The position numbers and the translations under genes are program-made. A stretch of 64,000 nucleotides of DNA from Haloplasmatales bacterium 4B (GTDB taxonomy: Bacteria > Bacillota_I > Bacilli_A > Haloplasmatales > Haloplasmataceae), in assembly GCA_003586005.1 (NCBI GenBank), contig NSKI01000006.1, positions 1 to 64,000 on the forward strand, given 5' to 3'. Positions within the stretch are counted from its first letter, which is position 1; every line of letters begins with the position of its first letter. Of the stretch, positions 1 through 8,731 are shown one piece after another. The notes below the pieces were generated by a model. The model was not told the origin of the DNA. It did no database searches and saw only the letters and a program-made list of their open reading frames with translations.

Positions 1-118
1 AATGATTCAATAAAGTAATTGATTGAATATTGAAAAATGGGGTTTTCTTCGAAAATCCTTTTAAGTGTGCTCGTAAATAAGCATTTTTTTATTAACATCA
101 ATATTTTAAAAAATAAAA

Positions 119-169
119 AGGAGCTGTATCACTCCATAGTTTCAAAAAACTATTTTTTTACAGCCCCTT
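119..169 (-). terminator. Intrinsic terminator after the aminotransferase gene
   Basis: On the minus strand an 11-base arm (TAAGGGGCTGTA-like) pairs with a matching arm, with an inner small hairpin, and is followed by a T-rich run. It lies 17 bases beyond the stop codon at 186 and would end the U32 peptidase-aminotransferase transcript. Confidence 0.75.
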
Positions 170-185
170 TTTTTATAAAAATCGA

Positions 186-1445
186 TTATAAAACTTCTTT
201 AATTACTTCATCCAAATTAGTTAATATATTAAAGACATCATCAACAGTTATAACAAGTGGTGGTTGAAAAGCTAGGACGTTCCGTCCCAAACCATTTTTG
301 CCAATTATAAATCCCCTATCTTTCATTTTTTCTAAGATCAAATCAGTTAAACTTCCGTCATCGTCTAACTCTACTCCGAGCATTAATCCTATACCTCTTA
401 CTTCTTTTATAAAGCCATACTTATTTTTTAATGATTCTAACCCCTTTTTTAATATGTTACCTAAATATGAAGCTTTCTCAATTAATTCATGCTTTATAAT
501 ATATTCAATTACTGCAATTGCTGTTTTAGAAGATACAGGATTTCCTCCTAATGTTGATGCAGAAGGTTTTGTAAATGTGTTTGCAATTCTATCACTTGTA
601 CAAAAAGCACTTATAGGGATACCATTACCTAGAGCTTTAGCTACAACCATGATATCAGGTACTACATCAAAATTTTCTATCGCAAACATTTTTCCAGTTC
701 TAGCAAATCCAGTTTGCACCTCATCAATTATTAATAGAGAATGATATTTTTCTAATAATTTCTTAACTTCAACAAAATACCATTTTGGCGGCACAATAAT
801 TCCACCATTTCCTTGGATAGGTTCAGCAATAAAACCAGCTATCTTACCTTTTCGCTTTTCTAATATCAGCTCTATATCTCTTAGTGAAATCTTCGCAGCT
901 TCATCAATATTTAAATCTTTTTTCCATGGTCTTAATGCGATATGAAATTTATTAGCGTCTAAAAAGGGATCAGTTCTCCACATAGGAATGCCAATAACAT
1001 TGCTAGATAAATAAGTCCGCCCATGTAAACCACCTTCTAAATAGATAAATTCTTCTTTTTGTGTATATAGTCGAGCTAATAACATTGCCCCTTCAACTGC
1101 TTCACTTCCAGAGTTACAAAAAAAACTTCTTTTTATGTCTCCTGGCATAATTTCTGCCATTTTTTCAGCTAAATCTACCAAAGGTTGGGTTAAATAAATA
1201 GTTGAAGTATGTTGTAAAGTTTGTAGTTGTTCTATAGTAACGCAAGTAATTTCAGGGTTACAATGTCCACAGTTTGCAACAGATACTCCACTAAAAAAGT
1301 CTAAATATTGAATTCCTTCGTTATCATAATAATATTGCATTAAACCCCGAACTATTTGCGGCGGATTTTTATAGAAATTATGTGAGCAAGGCATATAAAA
1401 TTCTTTCTTTTTTTTAATTATTTTTTCTGGTCCTAAGTAATCCAT
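186..1445 (-). CDS. Class III pyridoxal-phosphate aminotransferase
   Basis: A 419-residue fold-type I, class III aminotransferase (alanine-glyoxylate / GabT / ornithine-type group). The motif LLIIDEVQTGFARTGK near residues 237-252 supplies the aspartate that contacts the cofactor nitrogen. Lys270 in VVAKALGNG is the expected Schiff-base lysine, and SGSEAVEGA near 112 fits the phosphate-binding region. Length is normal for the family and the start is intact. The start codon follows immediately after the stop codon of the upstream U32 peptidase gene, with the ribosome site inside that gene's end, so the two are co-transcribed and probably translationally coupled. The substrate cannot be read from sequence; beta-alanine/aminobutyrate or alanine-glyoxylate are the closest guesses. 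Confidence 0.88.
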   Translation of the reverse strand: MDYLGPEKIIKKKKEFYMPCSHNFYKNPPQIVRGLMQYYYDNEGIQYLDFFSGVSVANCGHCNPEITCVTIEQLQTLQHTSTIYLTQPLVDLAEKMAEIMPGDIKRSFFCNSGSEAVEGAMLLARLYTQKEEFIYLEGGLHGRTYLSSNVIGIPMWRTDPFLDANKFHIALRPWKKDLNIDEAAKISLRDIELILEKRKGKIAGFIAEPIQGNGGIIVPPKWYFVEVKKLLEKYHSLLIIDEVQTGFARTGKMFAIENFDVVPDIMVVAKALGNGIPISAFCTSDRIANTFTKPSASTLGGNPVSSKTAIAVIEYIIKHELIEKASYLGNILKKGLESLKNKYGFIKEVRGIGLMLGVELDDDGSLTDLILEKMKDRGFIIGKNGLGRNVLAFQPPLVITVDDVFNILTNLDEVIKEVL

Positions 1446-3380
1446 TTATTTCACCTCATGATTTAACGAACCTAAAGTATATCCATAATAATTAGGATGC
1501 AATAATGCTTTTGCTTTTTCCAAATTTATATCTTTGTTAATATATTTAACATAAGTTTTAAGAATATATTCCAATTGACTTAAAGTATATGTTTGAGCTT
1601 CGATTCTTATACTATCTAAACCAATTTCTGACAATTCATTTACGATTTCAATTAAGTTTAATTCTTTTGAATTATAGATATGATTTCTTTGCCTATCATC
1701 TAAATATACTGGATACTCCCCAGCTTCATTTTTTAATACAAGAATTTTGTTATCAACATACATATTGTTTTCTTTTTCTTTAATTCTAAAAACATTTGTA
1801 TTTTCATATAAATTATGATCTGTATGCATAACTTCTAATAAACCATGTGCAACAATTTCTATTGGAATAGTTGCTTTACTTATTGTCTTACATAAATCAA
1901 TTAAAGGCATTTCAATAGACAAAGTTGTTTGCTTTAAATCGGATTTTTCATAAAATTTTAAAGCTAAATCATTATATATATTTAATGCATAATCACCATA
2001 AATGTCATATCTAAACTGTTTAAAATGCTCTAGTGCTCCTAAGTTAGTAACACTTATTCCGTCTAAATTAAATTTATTGTTTGATAATAGATGTGTGTAA
2101 CGCTCAAAATCTAATTCATCAAAAATCTTAGGAGTTCCTAATATTATTTTTGATTTTCCTTTTTCTTCACATAAAGCATTTATTTCATCAACACTCCAAG
2201 GTTTATCTGGTAAAAACACATTTCCACTTAGTTGAATAATATCTACTTTATTTTCAACGCACATTATGGCTTGCTTAATATTGTTTACCTTTACAGATAG
2301 TTTTAATTGTTTAGGTTTTTTTGAAAACTGATTTATTATTCTTTTTATGCCCTGAATACTATCACTTGAAGTTTCTTTCTCTGAAATCGGTTTTGAAAAC
2401 ATCTTTCCTGAACTGTATATCTTTCCAGTTCCTTCATATCTTGAATTAATATTTTTTAACCCTGGTTTGCCAAATGCGTAGCCTGTTGATAAGTCCCTTT
2501 TTCTGTTTTCATATATTTTTTCACTATCTAGATATCTATCAAAGTGAAGTGGATCTTTTATATAACGGTCAAGTGCGTCACCATACCAGTTTACTAATTT
2601 AACAATGAAATCTTTTTCTCTCATTCTACCTTCAATTTTAAATGAAGTTACACCAGCCTCAACCATTTCTGGTAAATGTTCATACATATACATGTCTTTT
2701 ACAGCTAATGGAAATTTTGTATCATAAACATTTCCATCTCTTTTTACTTTAAACCACCACCTGCACGGTTTTAAACATCTTCCTCTATTACTACTCATAC
2801 CAAATAATACAGAGCTAAAATAGCATTGTGAACCATGAACTGAGCACATATCTCCATGTGTAAAATACTCTAATTCCATAATTGGGCATTTAGTCTTAAA
2901 GTAACGTATTGTGTCTAATGAAAAATCACGTGAAACTACAACTCTTTTTACGCCTATTTTTTCTAAAGCTTCAATTGTTTTAAGGTTATGAACATTCATC
3001 ATAACTGACGAATGAATATTTAAATTTAAATTTAAATCTTTTATAATTTCGATAATAGCCAGATCTTGAACTATTATCGCATCTGGTTTAGCTACATCAG
3101 CTAAAAATCGCAAATATTTTTTTGCTTTATCTAAGTCTTCTTGACTATTTAAATTATTAACAGTAATATAAGCTTTTTTCTGATTCAAATGAGCCAGTTT
3201 AACTGCTTCAACTACCTCCTCATCAGTTAGATTATATCCATTTCTAATCATTCGCATATTTAAAATACTACCACCAAAATATATCGCATCACAATTAGTT
3301 TTTACCATTTCTTTTAAAATTTCAAATGTTCCAGCAGGTGCTAATAGTTCAATTGATTTGTTGTTAAAAAGCCTTGCCAT
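1446..3380 (-). CDS. Peptidase U32 family protein (YhbU/RlhA-like)
   Basis: A 644-residue protein of the U32 family. It begins with the typical core (ELLAPAG near residue 12, DAIYFGG near 30) and carries the cysteine-rich stretch near residues 190-215 (SSNRGRCLKPCRWWF) that U32 proteins use for an iron-sulfur cluster. HGDMCSVHGSQC a little earlier adds two more cysteines. The C-terminal 300 residues form a second domain seen in long U32 proteins. Family members are now linked to rRNA or tRNA hydroxylation and prephenate-dependent chemistry rather than proven proteolysis, so the peptidase name is historical. A strong GGAGG site precedes the ATG. It is first gene of a two-gene operon with the class III aminotransferase. 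Confidence 0.85.
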   Translation of the reverse strand: MARLFNNKSIELLAPAGTFEILKEMVKTNCDAIYFGGSILNMRMIRNGYNLTDEEVVEAVKLAHLNQKKAYITVNNLNSQEDLDKAKKYLRFLADVAKPDAIIVQDLAIIEIIKDLNLNLNIHSSVMMNVHNLKTIEALEKIGVKRVVVSRDFSLDTIRYFKTKCPIMELEYFTHGDMCSVHGSQCYFSSVLFGMSSNRGRCLKPCRWWFKVKRDGNVYDTKFPLAVKDMYMYEHLPEMVEAGVTSFKIEGRMREKDFIVKLVNWYGDALDRYIKDPLHFDRYLDSEKIYENRKRDLSTGYAFGKPGLKNINSRYEGTGKIYSSGKMFSKPISEKETSSDSIQGIKRIINQFSKKPKQLKLSVKVNNIKQAIMCVENKVDIIQLSGNVFLPDKPWSVDEINALCEEKGKSKIILGTPKIFDELDFERYTHLLSNNKFNLDGISVTNLGALEHFKQFRYDIYGDYALNIYNDLALKFYEKSDLKQTTLSIEMPLIDLCKTISKATIPIEIVAHGLLEVMHTDHNLYENTNVFRIKEKENNMYVDNKILVLKNEAGEYPVYLDDRQRNHIYNSKELNLIEIVNELSEIGLDSIRIEAQTYTLSQLEYILKTYVKYINKDINLEKAKALLHPNYYGYTLGSLNHEVK

Positions 3381-3440
3381 GTTAATACCTCCAAAAAAAC
3401 AACTGAATTTATTATATCATATATTTTATATAAAAAAATC

Positions 3441-3473
3441 CAGTTTTTATTAAAAAAATTTCAAATAAAACTG
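3441..3473 (-). terminator. Terminator after the histidine kinase operon
   Basis: Minus-strand arms CAGTTTTATT and AATAAAAACTG form a stem, followed by GATTTTTTT. It lies 36 bases past the kinase stop codon. Confidence 0.65.
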
Positions 3474-3508
3474 AATTTATGATTAATATCACTAGATTTT
3501 TATAATTT

Positions 3509-4939
3509 TTATTGTGGTATATCAATATAGAATTCCACTCCATCACTTTTGTTTTTAACACCATAGCTACCATTATGTAATTCAATTATTGATTTTACAA
3601 TAGATAAGCCTATCCCTGTTCCCATTTGATTTTTGCCATTATCTAGCTTATAAAACAGACTCCAAATATTTTTAATTTCTTTTTCATTAATATTTTGGCC
3701 ATCATTAAAAAAATAAATTTTAACTCTTGAATCATATTTTTGAACAGTTATTCGAACTATTCCATTTTCTTCAATAAATTTCAAAGCGTTTGTTAATAGA
3801 TTTGTTATTACTTGTTCAATCCGATTTTTGTCAGCGTTTATTATGCATTTTTCACAAGATATAATATTAATATTAGCTTTAATAGATTGTACATAGTCCT
3901 GAAACTTATTAACAACCTTTTTAATTAGAATAACTATATCAAATTCTACTTTCTTTAAAACAAAATTATCTGTTTCATATAATGATAAATTTAATAAATC
4001 ATTTATAAAATAACTCATATTTTTACTTTCGTCTATAATAACATCACAATACTCATCGATTCCATCTTTAGATTTTACTATATTATGTTTTATTCCTTCA
4101 GCATAACCTTGAATTATCGTTAATGGGGTTTTAAATTCATGTGATACACTTGAAAAGAATTTAACTCGTTTCCTATCCAATTCTTTTTCAGTTTCTAAAT
4201 CATCTCTTAATTTTTTATTTGCCTTATTTAAATCATTTAATGCTACAGAAAGTTTTTTTGAGATTAAGTTCATATTTAAAGCTAATTGACCAATTTCATC
4301 ATGATTTACAACTTCTAATTCATTATTAAAATTTAAATTGGCTAAATCTTTTGCGTAATCACTAATTTTAATAATCGGTTTAGTAAGTTTATTACTGGTA
4401 ATAAATATTATTATAGAACCTAATAAAAAAACAATTATCCCTGATATCTGGACAAACCCAATCACAATTCTGTTAATTTCATGTACTGAATGTAATGATT
4501 TGTTAATAACTATATACTTCCCATCTCCAAGATTATAAATATTTACTAATTGATATACATCTATTAACTCTAAATCTATTATTCGTGATTTATATTCATT
4601 TTCTTTTATATATGGCAAATAATTAGAAATATATGTTGGCAAAGAAGGCTCATCCTCTTCGCATAGAAATAAAGATCTGCATGAATCTATTTCTCCATTT
4701 TCATAAATAACAATTCCAATATCATTTTTATTTGTTATATTGTTTAATGTTTTAATGTTTATATCTTCTAGCTCAAAATAGGGACTATATTCATCATATA
4801 CTTTCTTTATCAGCACTTTATTTGCTGAAATAACAATATCATCTAAAAATATATCCGATAATCCTAATATAACTAATTCTGAAATTAATAGCATTATTAT
4901 AAATATCAAATAAAACTTTTTTTTAATAGATAATTGCAT
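3509..4939 (-). CDS. Two-component sensor histidine kinase
   Basis: A 476-residue membrane sensor kinase. Transmembrane helices at about 8-30 and 157-181 flank an extracytoplasmic sensor loop of about 125 residues. This is followed by a HAMP linker (about 182-235), a HisKA domain with the phospho-acceptor His267 in FFSSVSHEFKTPLTI, and a HATPase_c domain with an N box (NLLTNALKF) and G2 box (GTGIGLSIV). The usual DxGxG box is diverged (FFNDGQNI). Its ATG overlaps the TAA of the response regulator by one base (TAATG), giving tight coupling. The loop has two or three cysteines (CRSLFLCEE), which is a possible redox or structural feature. The signal is unknown. Confidence 0.93.
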   Translation of the reverse strand: MQLSIKKKFYLIFIIMLLISELVILGLSDIFLDDIVISANKVLIKKVYDEYSPYFELEDINIKTLNNITNKNDIGIVIYENGEIDSCRSLFLCEEDEPSLPTYISNYLPYIKENEYKSRIIDLELIDVYQLVNIYNLGDGKYIVINKSLHSVHEINRIVIGFVQISGIIVFLLGSIIIFITSNKLTKPIIKISDYAKDLANLNFNNELEVVNHDEIGQLALNMNLISKKLSVALNDLNKANKKLRDDLETEKELDRKRVKFFSSVSHEFKTPLTIIQGYAEGIKHNIVKSKDGIDEYCDVIIDESKNMSYFINDLLNLSLYETDNFVLKKVEFDIVILIKKVVNKFQDYVQSIKANINIISCEKCIINADKNRIEQVITNLLTNALKFIEENGIVRITVQKYDSRVKIYFFNDGQNINEKEIKNIWSLFYKLDNGKNQMGTGIGLSIVKSIIELHNGSYGVKNKSDGVEFYIDIPQ

Positions 4940-5604
4940 TATTTCACCTCAAATTTGTAACCAAATCCTCTGATTGTTTGGATATTGTCGCCTTCTTTAC
5001 CTAATTTGTTTCTAAGTTGCTTAATATGTGTATCAACAGTTCTTTCATCCCCGTAGAAATCAAACCCCCAAACATTATCTAATATTTGCCTACGAGGCAA
5101 AGCCGAATTTTTATTTTGAATTAGATACATAATTAACTCATACTCCTTTAGAGTTAATTTTATTTCCTTTTGATTTAGTTTTAAACTTCGTTCATTTGTA
5201 TTTATCTCTAAATTATTTAGTCTACTTGATTTCTTCTTATATAATCTGTTGAGTAGCGAATTTACTCTTGCTATAAAAACAGAATATTCAAATGGTTTTG
5301 AAATGTAGTCATCAGCTCCAAATTTGAAACCGTCTAGTTCATTTTGGATACTACTTAAAGCTGTTAAGAAAATAATTGGGATATCAGATAGCTTTCTTAA
5401 AATCTTAGCAACTTCATAACCACTCTTACCTGGCATCATTACATCTAGTATTACTAAATCAATATTTTTATTTTCATAAAATTTATATAAAGCATCATCA
5501 CCATCTATTGCTTCTATCACTTCATAATTCTCATTTTTTAAATAATCTGTAATTAATTTTCTAATATGAATCTCATCATCTACAACTAAAACTTTAATTT
5601 CCAT
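4939..5604 (-). CDS. OmpR-family response regulator
   Basis: A 221-residue transcription regulator. Residues 1-120 are a receiver domain with acidic pocket D9/D10, phospho-acceptor D54 in LVILDVMMPG, the switch threonine in IIFLTALSS and the conserved lysine in ISKPFEYS. Residues 125-221 are a winged-helix DNA-binding domain (LTLKEYELIMYL, DERTVDTHIKQLRNKLG, TIRGFGYKFE). It is overlapped by its partner kinase downstream and lies 31 bases downstream of the DUF5667 exported protein. The three therefore look like one operon, and the exported protein is a plausible target or accessory of this pair. Confidence 0.95.
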   Translation of the reverse strand: MEIKVLVVDDEIHIRKLITDYLKNENYEVIEAIDGDDALYKFYENKNIDLVILDVMMPGKSGYEVAKILRKLSDIPIIFLTALSSIQNELDGFKFGADDYISKPFEYSVFIARVNSLLNRLYKKKSSRLNNLEINTNERSLKLNQKEIKLTLKEYELIMYLIQNKNSALPRRQILDNVWGFDFYGDERTVDTHIKQLRNKLGKEGDNIQTIRGFGYKFEVK

Positions 5605-5635
5605 TTAATCCTCCCTAGAAACAAATAGCTACTTA

Positions 5636-6619
5636 TTAGTTACAGTTATCTTCTACATCAGATTCTTCTTGATCGCTGTTATTTTTAAATCCTTCTCTAA
5701 ATTTTTCTTGCATTTCAGCAAGTTTTTCTTGCATTTCTTTTTGTTTTTTTTCAATTTCTCTTTTTAATTTCTCTTTTTCTTCATCAGTTTTTCCATTTTG
5801 TTTATCAATTTTATCCTTCTCTTTTTCTGCTTTACGATTCTCAATAATTGATTTATGACTCGCCTTTAAATTATCCATTAACTGCTTTTTATCTATACCT
5901 AATATAGATTCCATTTTCTGAAAATCAATTTCTTTCTTCCCTTCAATTGCAGAAATTTCGTCTTCAACGTAAATATCCATCTCTATGATTTCATCAATTG
6001 ATACCCCAGTAAGATTTGAAAAACTTATTAGTTTAATTAATAAACCTACACTCATATTTTTTTCTTTTACTAATTTTTTTTCATTCTCAGTCATTTTATT
6101 CGATATTGAGATCAAATAACTATCAACTTTTACTTCCTCTACTTTGTCTTTGGTTTCAAAATTTATTTTTTCTCTCGCTTTATTGCTTATTCTTTCTTCT
6201 TTTGATGTAATGTTTTCAAGTTTATTTTGCATTTTTTTTAGTTCATTTGAGTTAATCTTTCCTTCATCAATAATGTTTATCAACAAATCATTGGTTTTAT
6301 TTAAGGTTACACCATAATCATCAAATAATTTATCTAGCCATTCTAAATCTTTTTCTGGATCCAACTGGTTAATTTCTGCTAATCGTTCTTCAGCATATAA
6401 CATGTATTTTTCAACTTTTTTTTCTTCATTAAAAGTTATTATCAAAGAAACACTCTCAAGAAATCGATCGAATTTATAAAACAAATCCCCAGGAATACTT
6501 CCAGCATTTGTTAATTTATCAACAATATCTTCATCATTTTGTGTTATCACTTCTGCATGCACTTTTGTACTTAATAATACTAAAAAACTTAAGAATATAA
6601 TTAATATAATTCTTTTCAT
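5636..6619 (-). CDS. DUF5667-type exported protein with long charged coiled coil
   Basis: A 327-residue secreted or surface protein. It has a clear signal peptide (KR followed by a hydrophobic core, cleavage near VHAEV at residue 22). After that comes GSIPGDLFYKFDRF and, about 25 residues on, KYMLYAEERLAEI. This is the characteristic pattern of DUF5667, a helical extracytoplasmic domain often found with envelope-stress or sigma-factor regulation genes. From about residue 250 the protein is almost entirely Lys/Glu/Gln, a coiled coil with repeated KKQKEMQEKLAEMQEK-type heptads. It is followed by a response regulator and kinase in the same direction. Function is unknown; a role as a sensor accessory or envelope protein is inference from context. 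Confidence 0.75.
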   Translation of the reverse strand: MKRIILIIFLSFLVLLSTKVHAEVITQNDEDIVDKLTNAGSIPGDLFYKFDRFLESVSLIITFNEEKKVEKYMLYAEERLAEINQLDPEKDLEWLDKLFDDYGVTLNKTNDLLINIIDEGKINSNELKKMQNKLENITSKEERISNKAREKINFETKDKVEEVKVDSYLISISNKMTENEKKLVKEKNMSVGLLIKLISFSNLTGVSIDEIIEMDIYVEDEISAIEGKKEIDFQKMESILGIDKKQLMDNLKASHKSIIENRKAEKEKDKIDKQNGKTDEEKEKLKREIEKKQKEMQEKLAEMQEKFREGFKNNSDQEESDVEDNCN

Positions 6620-6633
6620 TTTAACAACTCCTT

Positions 6634-6665
6634 ACACATCATATTTTAGAAATAATATGTGATGT
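6634..6665. repeat. Imperfect inverted repeat upstream of the DUF5667-kinase operon
   Basis: Arms resembling ACACATCATATTTT and ATAATATGTGATGT surround a four-base centre between the ABC-F stop and the DUF5667 start. It may be an operator for this operon or a weak terminator for the ABC-F gene; there is no good U-run in the minus direction. Confidence 0.35.
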
Positions 6666-6695
6666 TTTAGTGATATAAGCCTTTAAAGCTAGTAA

Positions 6696-8576
6696 TTACA
6701 ATAAATCCATCAACTTTTCATACATTTCTTCTATTTCCTTTTCAATTTGAGACATGTTTTTCTTTAATTCATTTACATACTCAAAATCTTTCACATTTAA
6801 ATTCATCTGCTGGATTAAATCTGCAACTTTTTTTTCCTTTTTTTCAATTTCTTGTTGAATATTTTCTGGTTCATTTTCTAGTACGCTAGTAATTTTTTTG
6901 AATTTTGGTTTTTTATGATTAGTTTTCTTATTTGTTTTATTTTCACATATTATATTTTTCTCTTTTTCTTTTTGTTTTTCTAATAAATATGAATCAAAAT
7001 CACCATTATACAACTTAAGGTTTTGATTTTGTATTTCTGCAATTTTATTAGAAAACTTATTAATAAAATATCTATCATGTGAGACAACGATGATAGTCCC
7101 ATTGAATGATAATAAGCTTTCTTCCAATATTTCTCTTGATTCAATGTCTAAATGATTTGTAGGTTCATCAAGTAAAATAACATTAACTTTTTTATCCATT
7201 ATTAGTAATAGTTTAAATCTTATCTTTTCTCCACCTGATAATACTTTAATGTTTTTAAATACATCTTCTTTATAAAACAAAACACGAGCAAGTGCTCTTC
7301 TTGCTTCAGCAGGTGAACATTCAAAATATTGTTGATAAGTTTCTAAGAGAGTAAGATTTTCGTTTTCAAAATTGATTTCTTGTGGAAGGTAACCTATTTT
7401 TAGATTTGTACCAATTTTTATTTCACCAGAATCTGGTTGTATTTCTTGCAATAATAATTTTAAAAGCGTAGATTTACCACTGCCATTTTCTCCCATAATA
7501 GTCAAAAAATCCTGATACAATATTTCAATATTTAAATTCTTGAATAATTGTTTATTATCATAACGCTTAGACACATTCTCTAGTAAATACACCCTTTTTC
7601 CAGATCTATGATTTTGATCAAAATTTAGCTTTATACATCGATCTTTTGTAGGTTTATCTAATACATCTATTTTAGATAATCTTTTTTCAAGCTCCTTTGC
7701 TTTTTTATACATCTTGTCGCTATCTCTCATTTTCCCCCAAATTCTATATCTTTTGATTTGTTCTTCAATATTTTTTATTTTTTTCTGTTGATTTAAAAAA
7801 CCTTTAATCGACTCCTCAAATCTTTTTTCTTTTTCTATTTTATAATAACTATAATTACCATTATATACTTCTATACCATCAGTTTGTAGTTCAAATATTT
7901 TAGTTACTACTTTATCCAAAAAATATCTATCATGGGAGATAATAATAGCTGAGCCTTTGTATTTATGAAGATATCCTTCTAGCCAACTTACCATTTTGAT
8001 ATCTAAATGATTCGTTGGTTCATCAAGAAGTAAAACATCAGGGTTCTCTAGTAATACTTTCCCTAGCATAACCCTTGTCTTTTCTCCACCACTTAAAGAT
8101 TTAAATGGTAAACTAATAAAATTATCAAGATTAAGTCCTGTAACAATTTTTGCTACTTTATCTTCTACTTCATACCCGCCTAAAACCTCATAATTAGTTT
8201 GGCAACGACTATATTTATTCATTATTTTACTTAATTCGCATCCTGTTTGAATAGCCATCTCTTTTTCTAAAATGTTCATTTGTTTTTTTAATAATTGAAT
8301 ATCTGTAAAAGCTTTATATAAAACATCTATGATAGAATCGTTTTCATCATATACAGGTATTTGATTTAAATAACTTAATTTTACCCCTTTTCTTAAAAAC
8401 ACATCTCCTTCATAAGATTCTTCCCCCATTAGTATTTTCATCAATGATGATTTACCTGTCCCATTTCGTCCAATCAGCCCTATAATTTCATTTGTATGTA
8501 ATTCAAATGATACATTTTCAAATATTTTATTTACTCCGTAAAATTTACTTAATTTGTTAGTTCCTATTTCAATCAT
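6696..8576 (-). CDS. ABC-F family ATPase (ribosome-associated type)
   Basis: A 626-residue soluble protein with two ABC ATPase domains and no membrane segments. First domain: GRNGTGKSS, LSGGEKTR, LLLDEPTNHLD. Second domain: GENGSGKST, LSGGEKIR, LLDEPTNHLD. They are joined by a helical linker rich in Arg/Lys, and a C-terminal Lys/Glu coiled coil runs over about the last 60 residues. This architecture is that of ABC-F translation factors (YdiF/Uup/EttA relatives) that act in the ribosome E site. Some members protect ribosomes from antibiotics, but I see no basis to assign resistance. The longer in-frame start at 8654 is unlikely: an AGGTGGAG site six bases before the ATG at 8576 fixes the start. 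Confidence 0.92.
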   Translation of the reverse strand: MIEIGTNKLSKFYGVNKIFENVSFELHTNEIIGLIGRNGTGKSSLMKILMGEESYEGDVFLRKGVKLSYLNQIPVYDENDSIIDVLYKAFTDIQLLKKQMNILEKEMAIQTGCELSKIMNKYSRCQTNYEVLGGYEVEDKVAKIVTGLNLDNFISLPFKSLSGGEKTRVMLGKVLLENPDVLLLDEPTNHLDIKMVSWLEGYLHKYKGSAIIISHDRYFLDKVVTKIFELQTDGIEVYNGNYSYYKIEKEKRFEESIKGFLNQQKKIKNIEEQIKRYRIWGKMRDSDKMYKKAKELEKRLSKIDVLDKPTKDRCIKLNFDQNHRSGKRVYLLENVSKRYDNKQLFKNLNIEILYQDFLTIMGENGSGKSTLLKLLLQEIQPDSGEIKIGTNLKIGYLPQEINFENENLTLLETYQQYFECSPAEARRALARVLFYKEDVFKNIKVLSGGEKIRFKLLLIMDKKVNVILLDEPTNHLDIESREILEESLLSFNGTIIVVSHDRYFINKFSNKIAEIQNQNLKLYNGDFDSYLLEKQKEKEKNIICENKTNKKTNHKKPKFKKITSVLENEPENIQQEIEKKEKKVADLIQQMNLNVKDFEYVNELKKNMSQIEKEIEEMYEKLMDLL

Positions 8577-8679
8577 AAATCTCCACCTATCTCTATTGTC
8601 AAAATGGTTAATTCTATTATAAACTAAAGTAATATCAATTTCTATTATATACAAATAATACTTTACATCTTTTTAAAAA

Positions 8680-8723
8680 AAATCAACTTTTTTCATAAAT
8701 AATTATGAATTATAAGTTGATTT
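8680..8723 (-). terminator. Intrinsic terminator after pepT
   Basis: Minus-strand arms AAATCAACTT and AAGTTGATTT, with an inner CATAA/TTATG repeat in the loop, followed by a T run. It lies directly after the peptidase T stop codon and before the ABC-F start. Confidence 0.8.
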
Positions 8724-8731
8724 AATTAATA

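Noticed and set aside
298-744. 148-residue plus-strand frame opposite the aminotransferase
   Set aside because: Shadow frame of a well-supported gene, with no ribosome site or recognisable domain.
2920-2940. TCACGTGAAAC in the U32 gene as parS
   Set aside because: Half-site only; the left arm does not match TGTT. Too weak without binding data.
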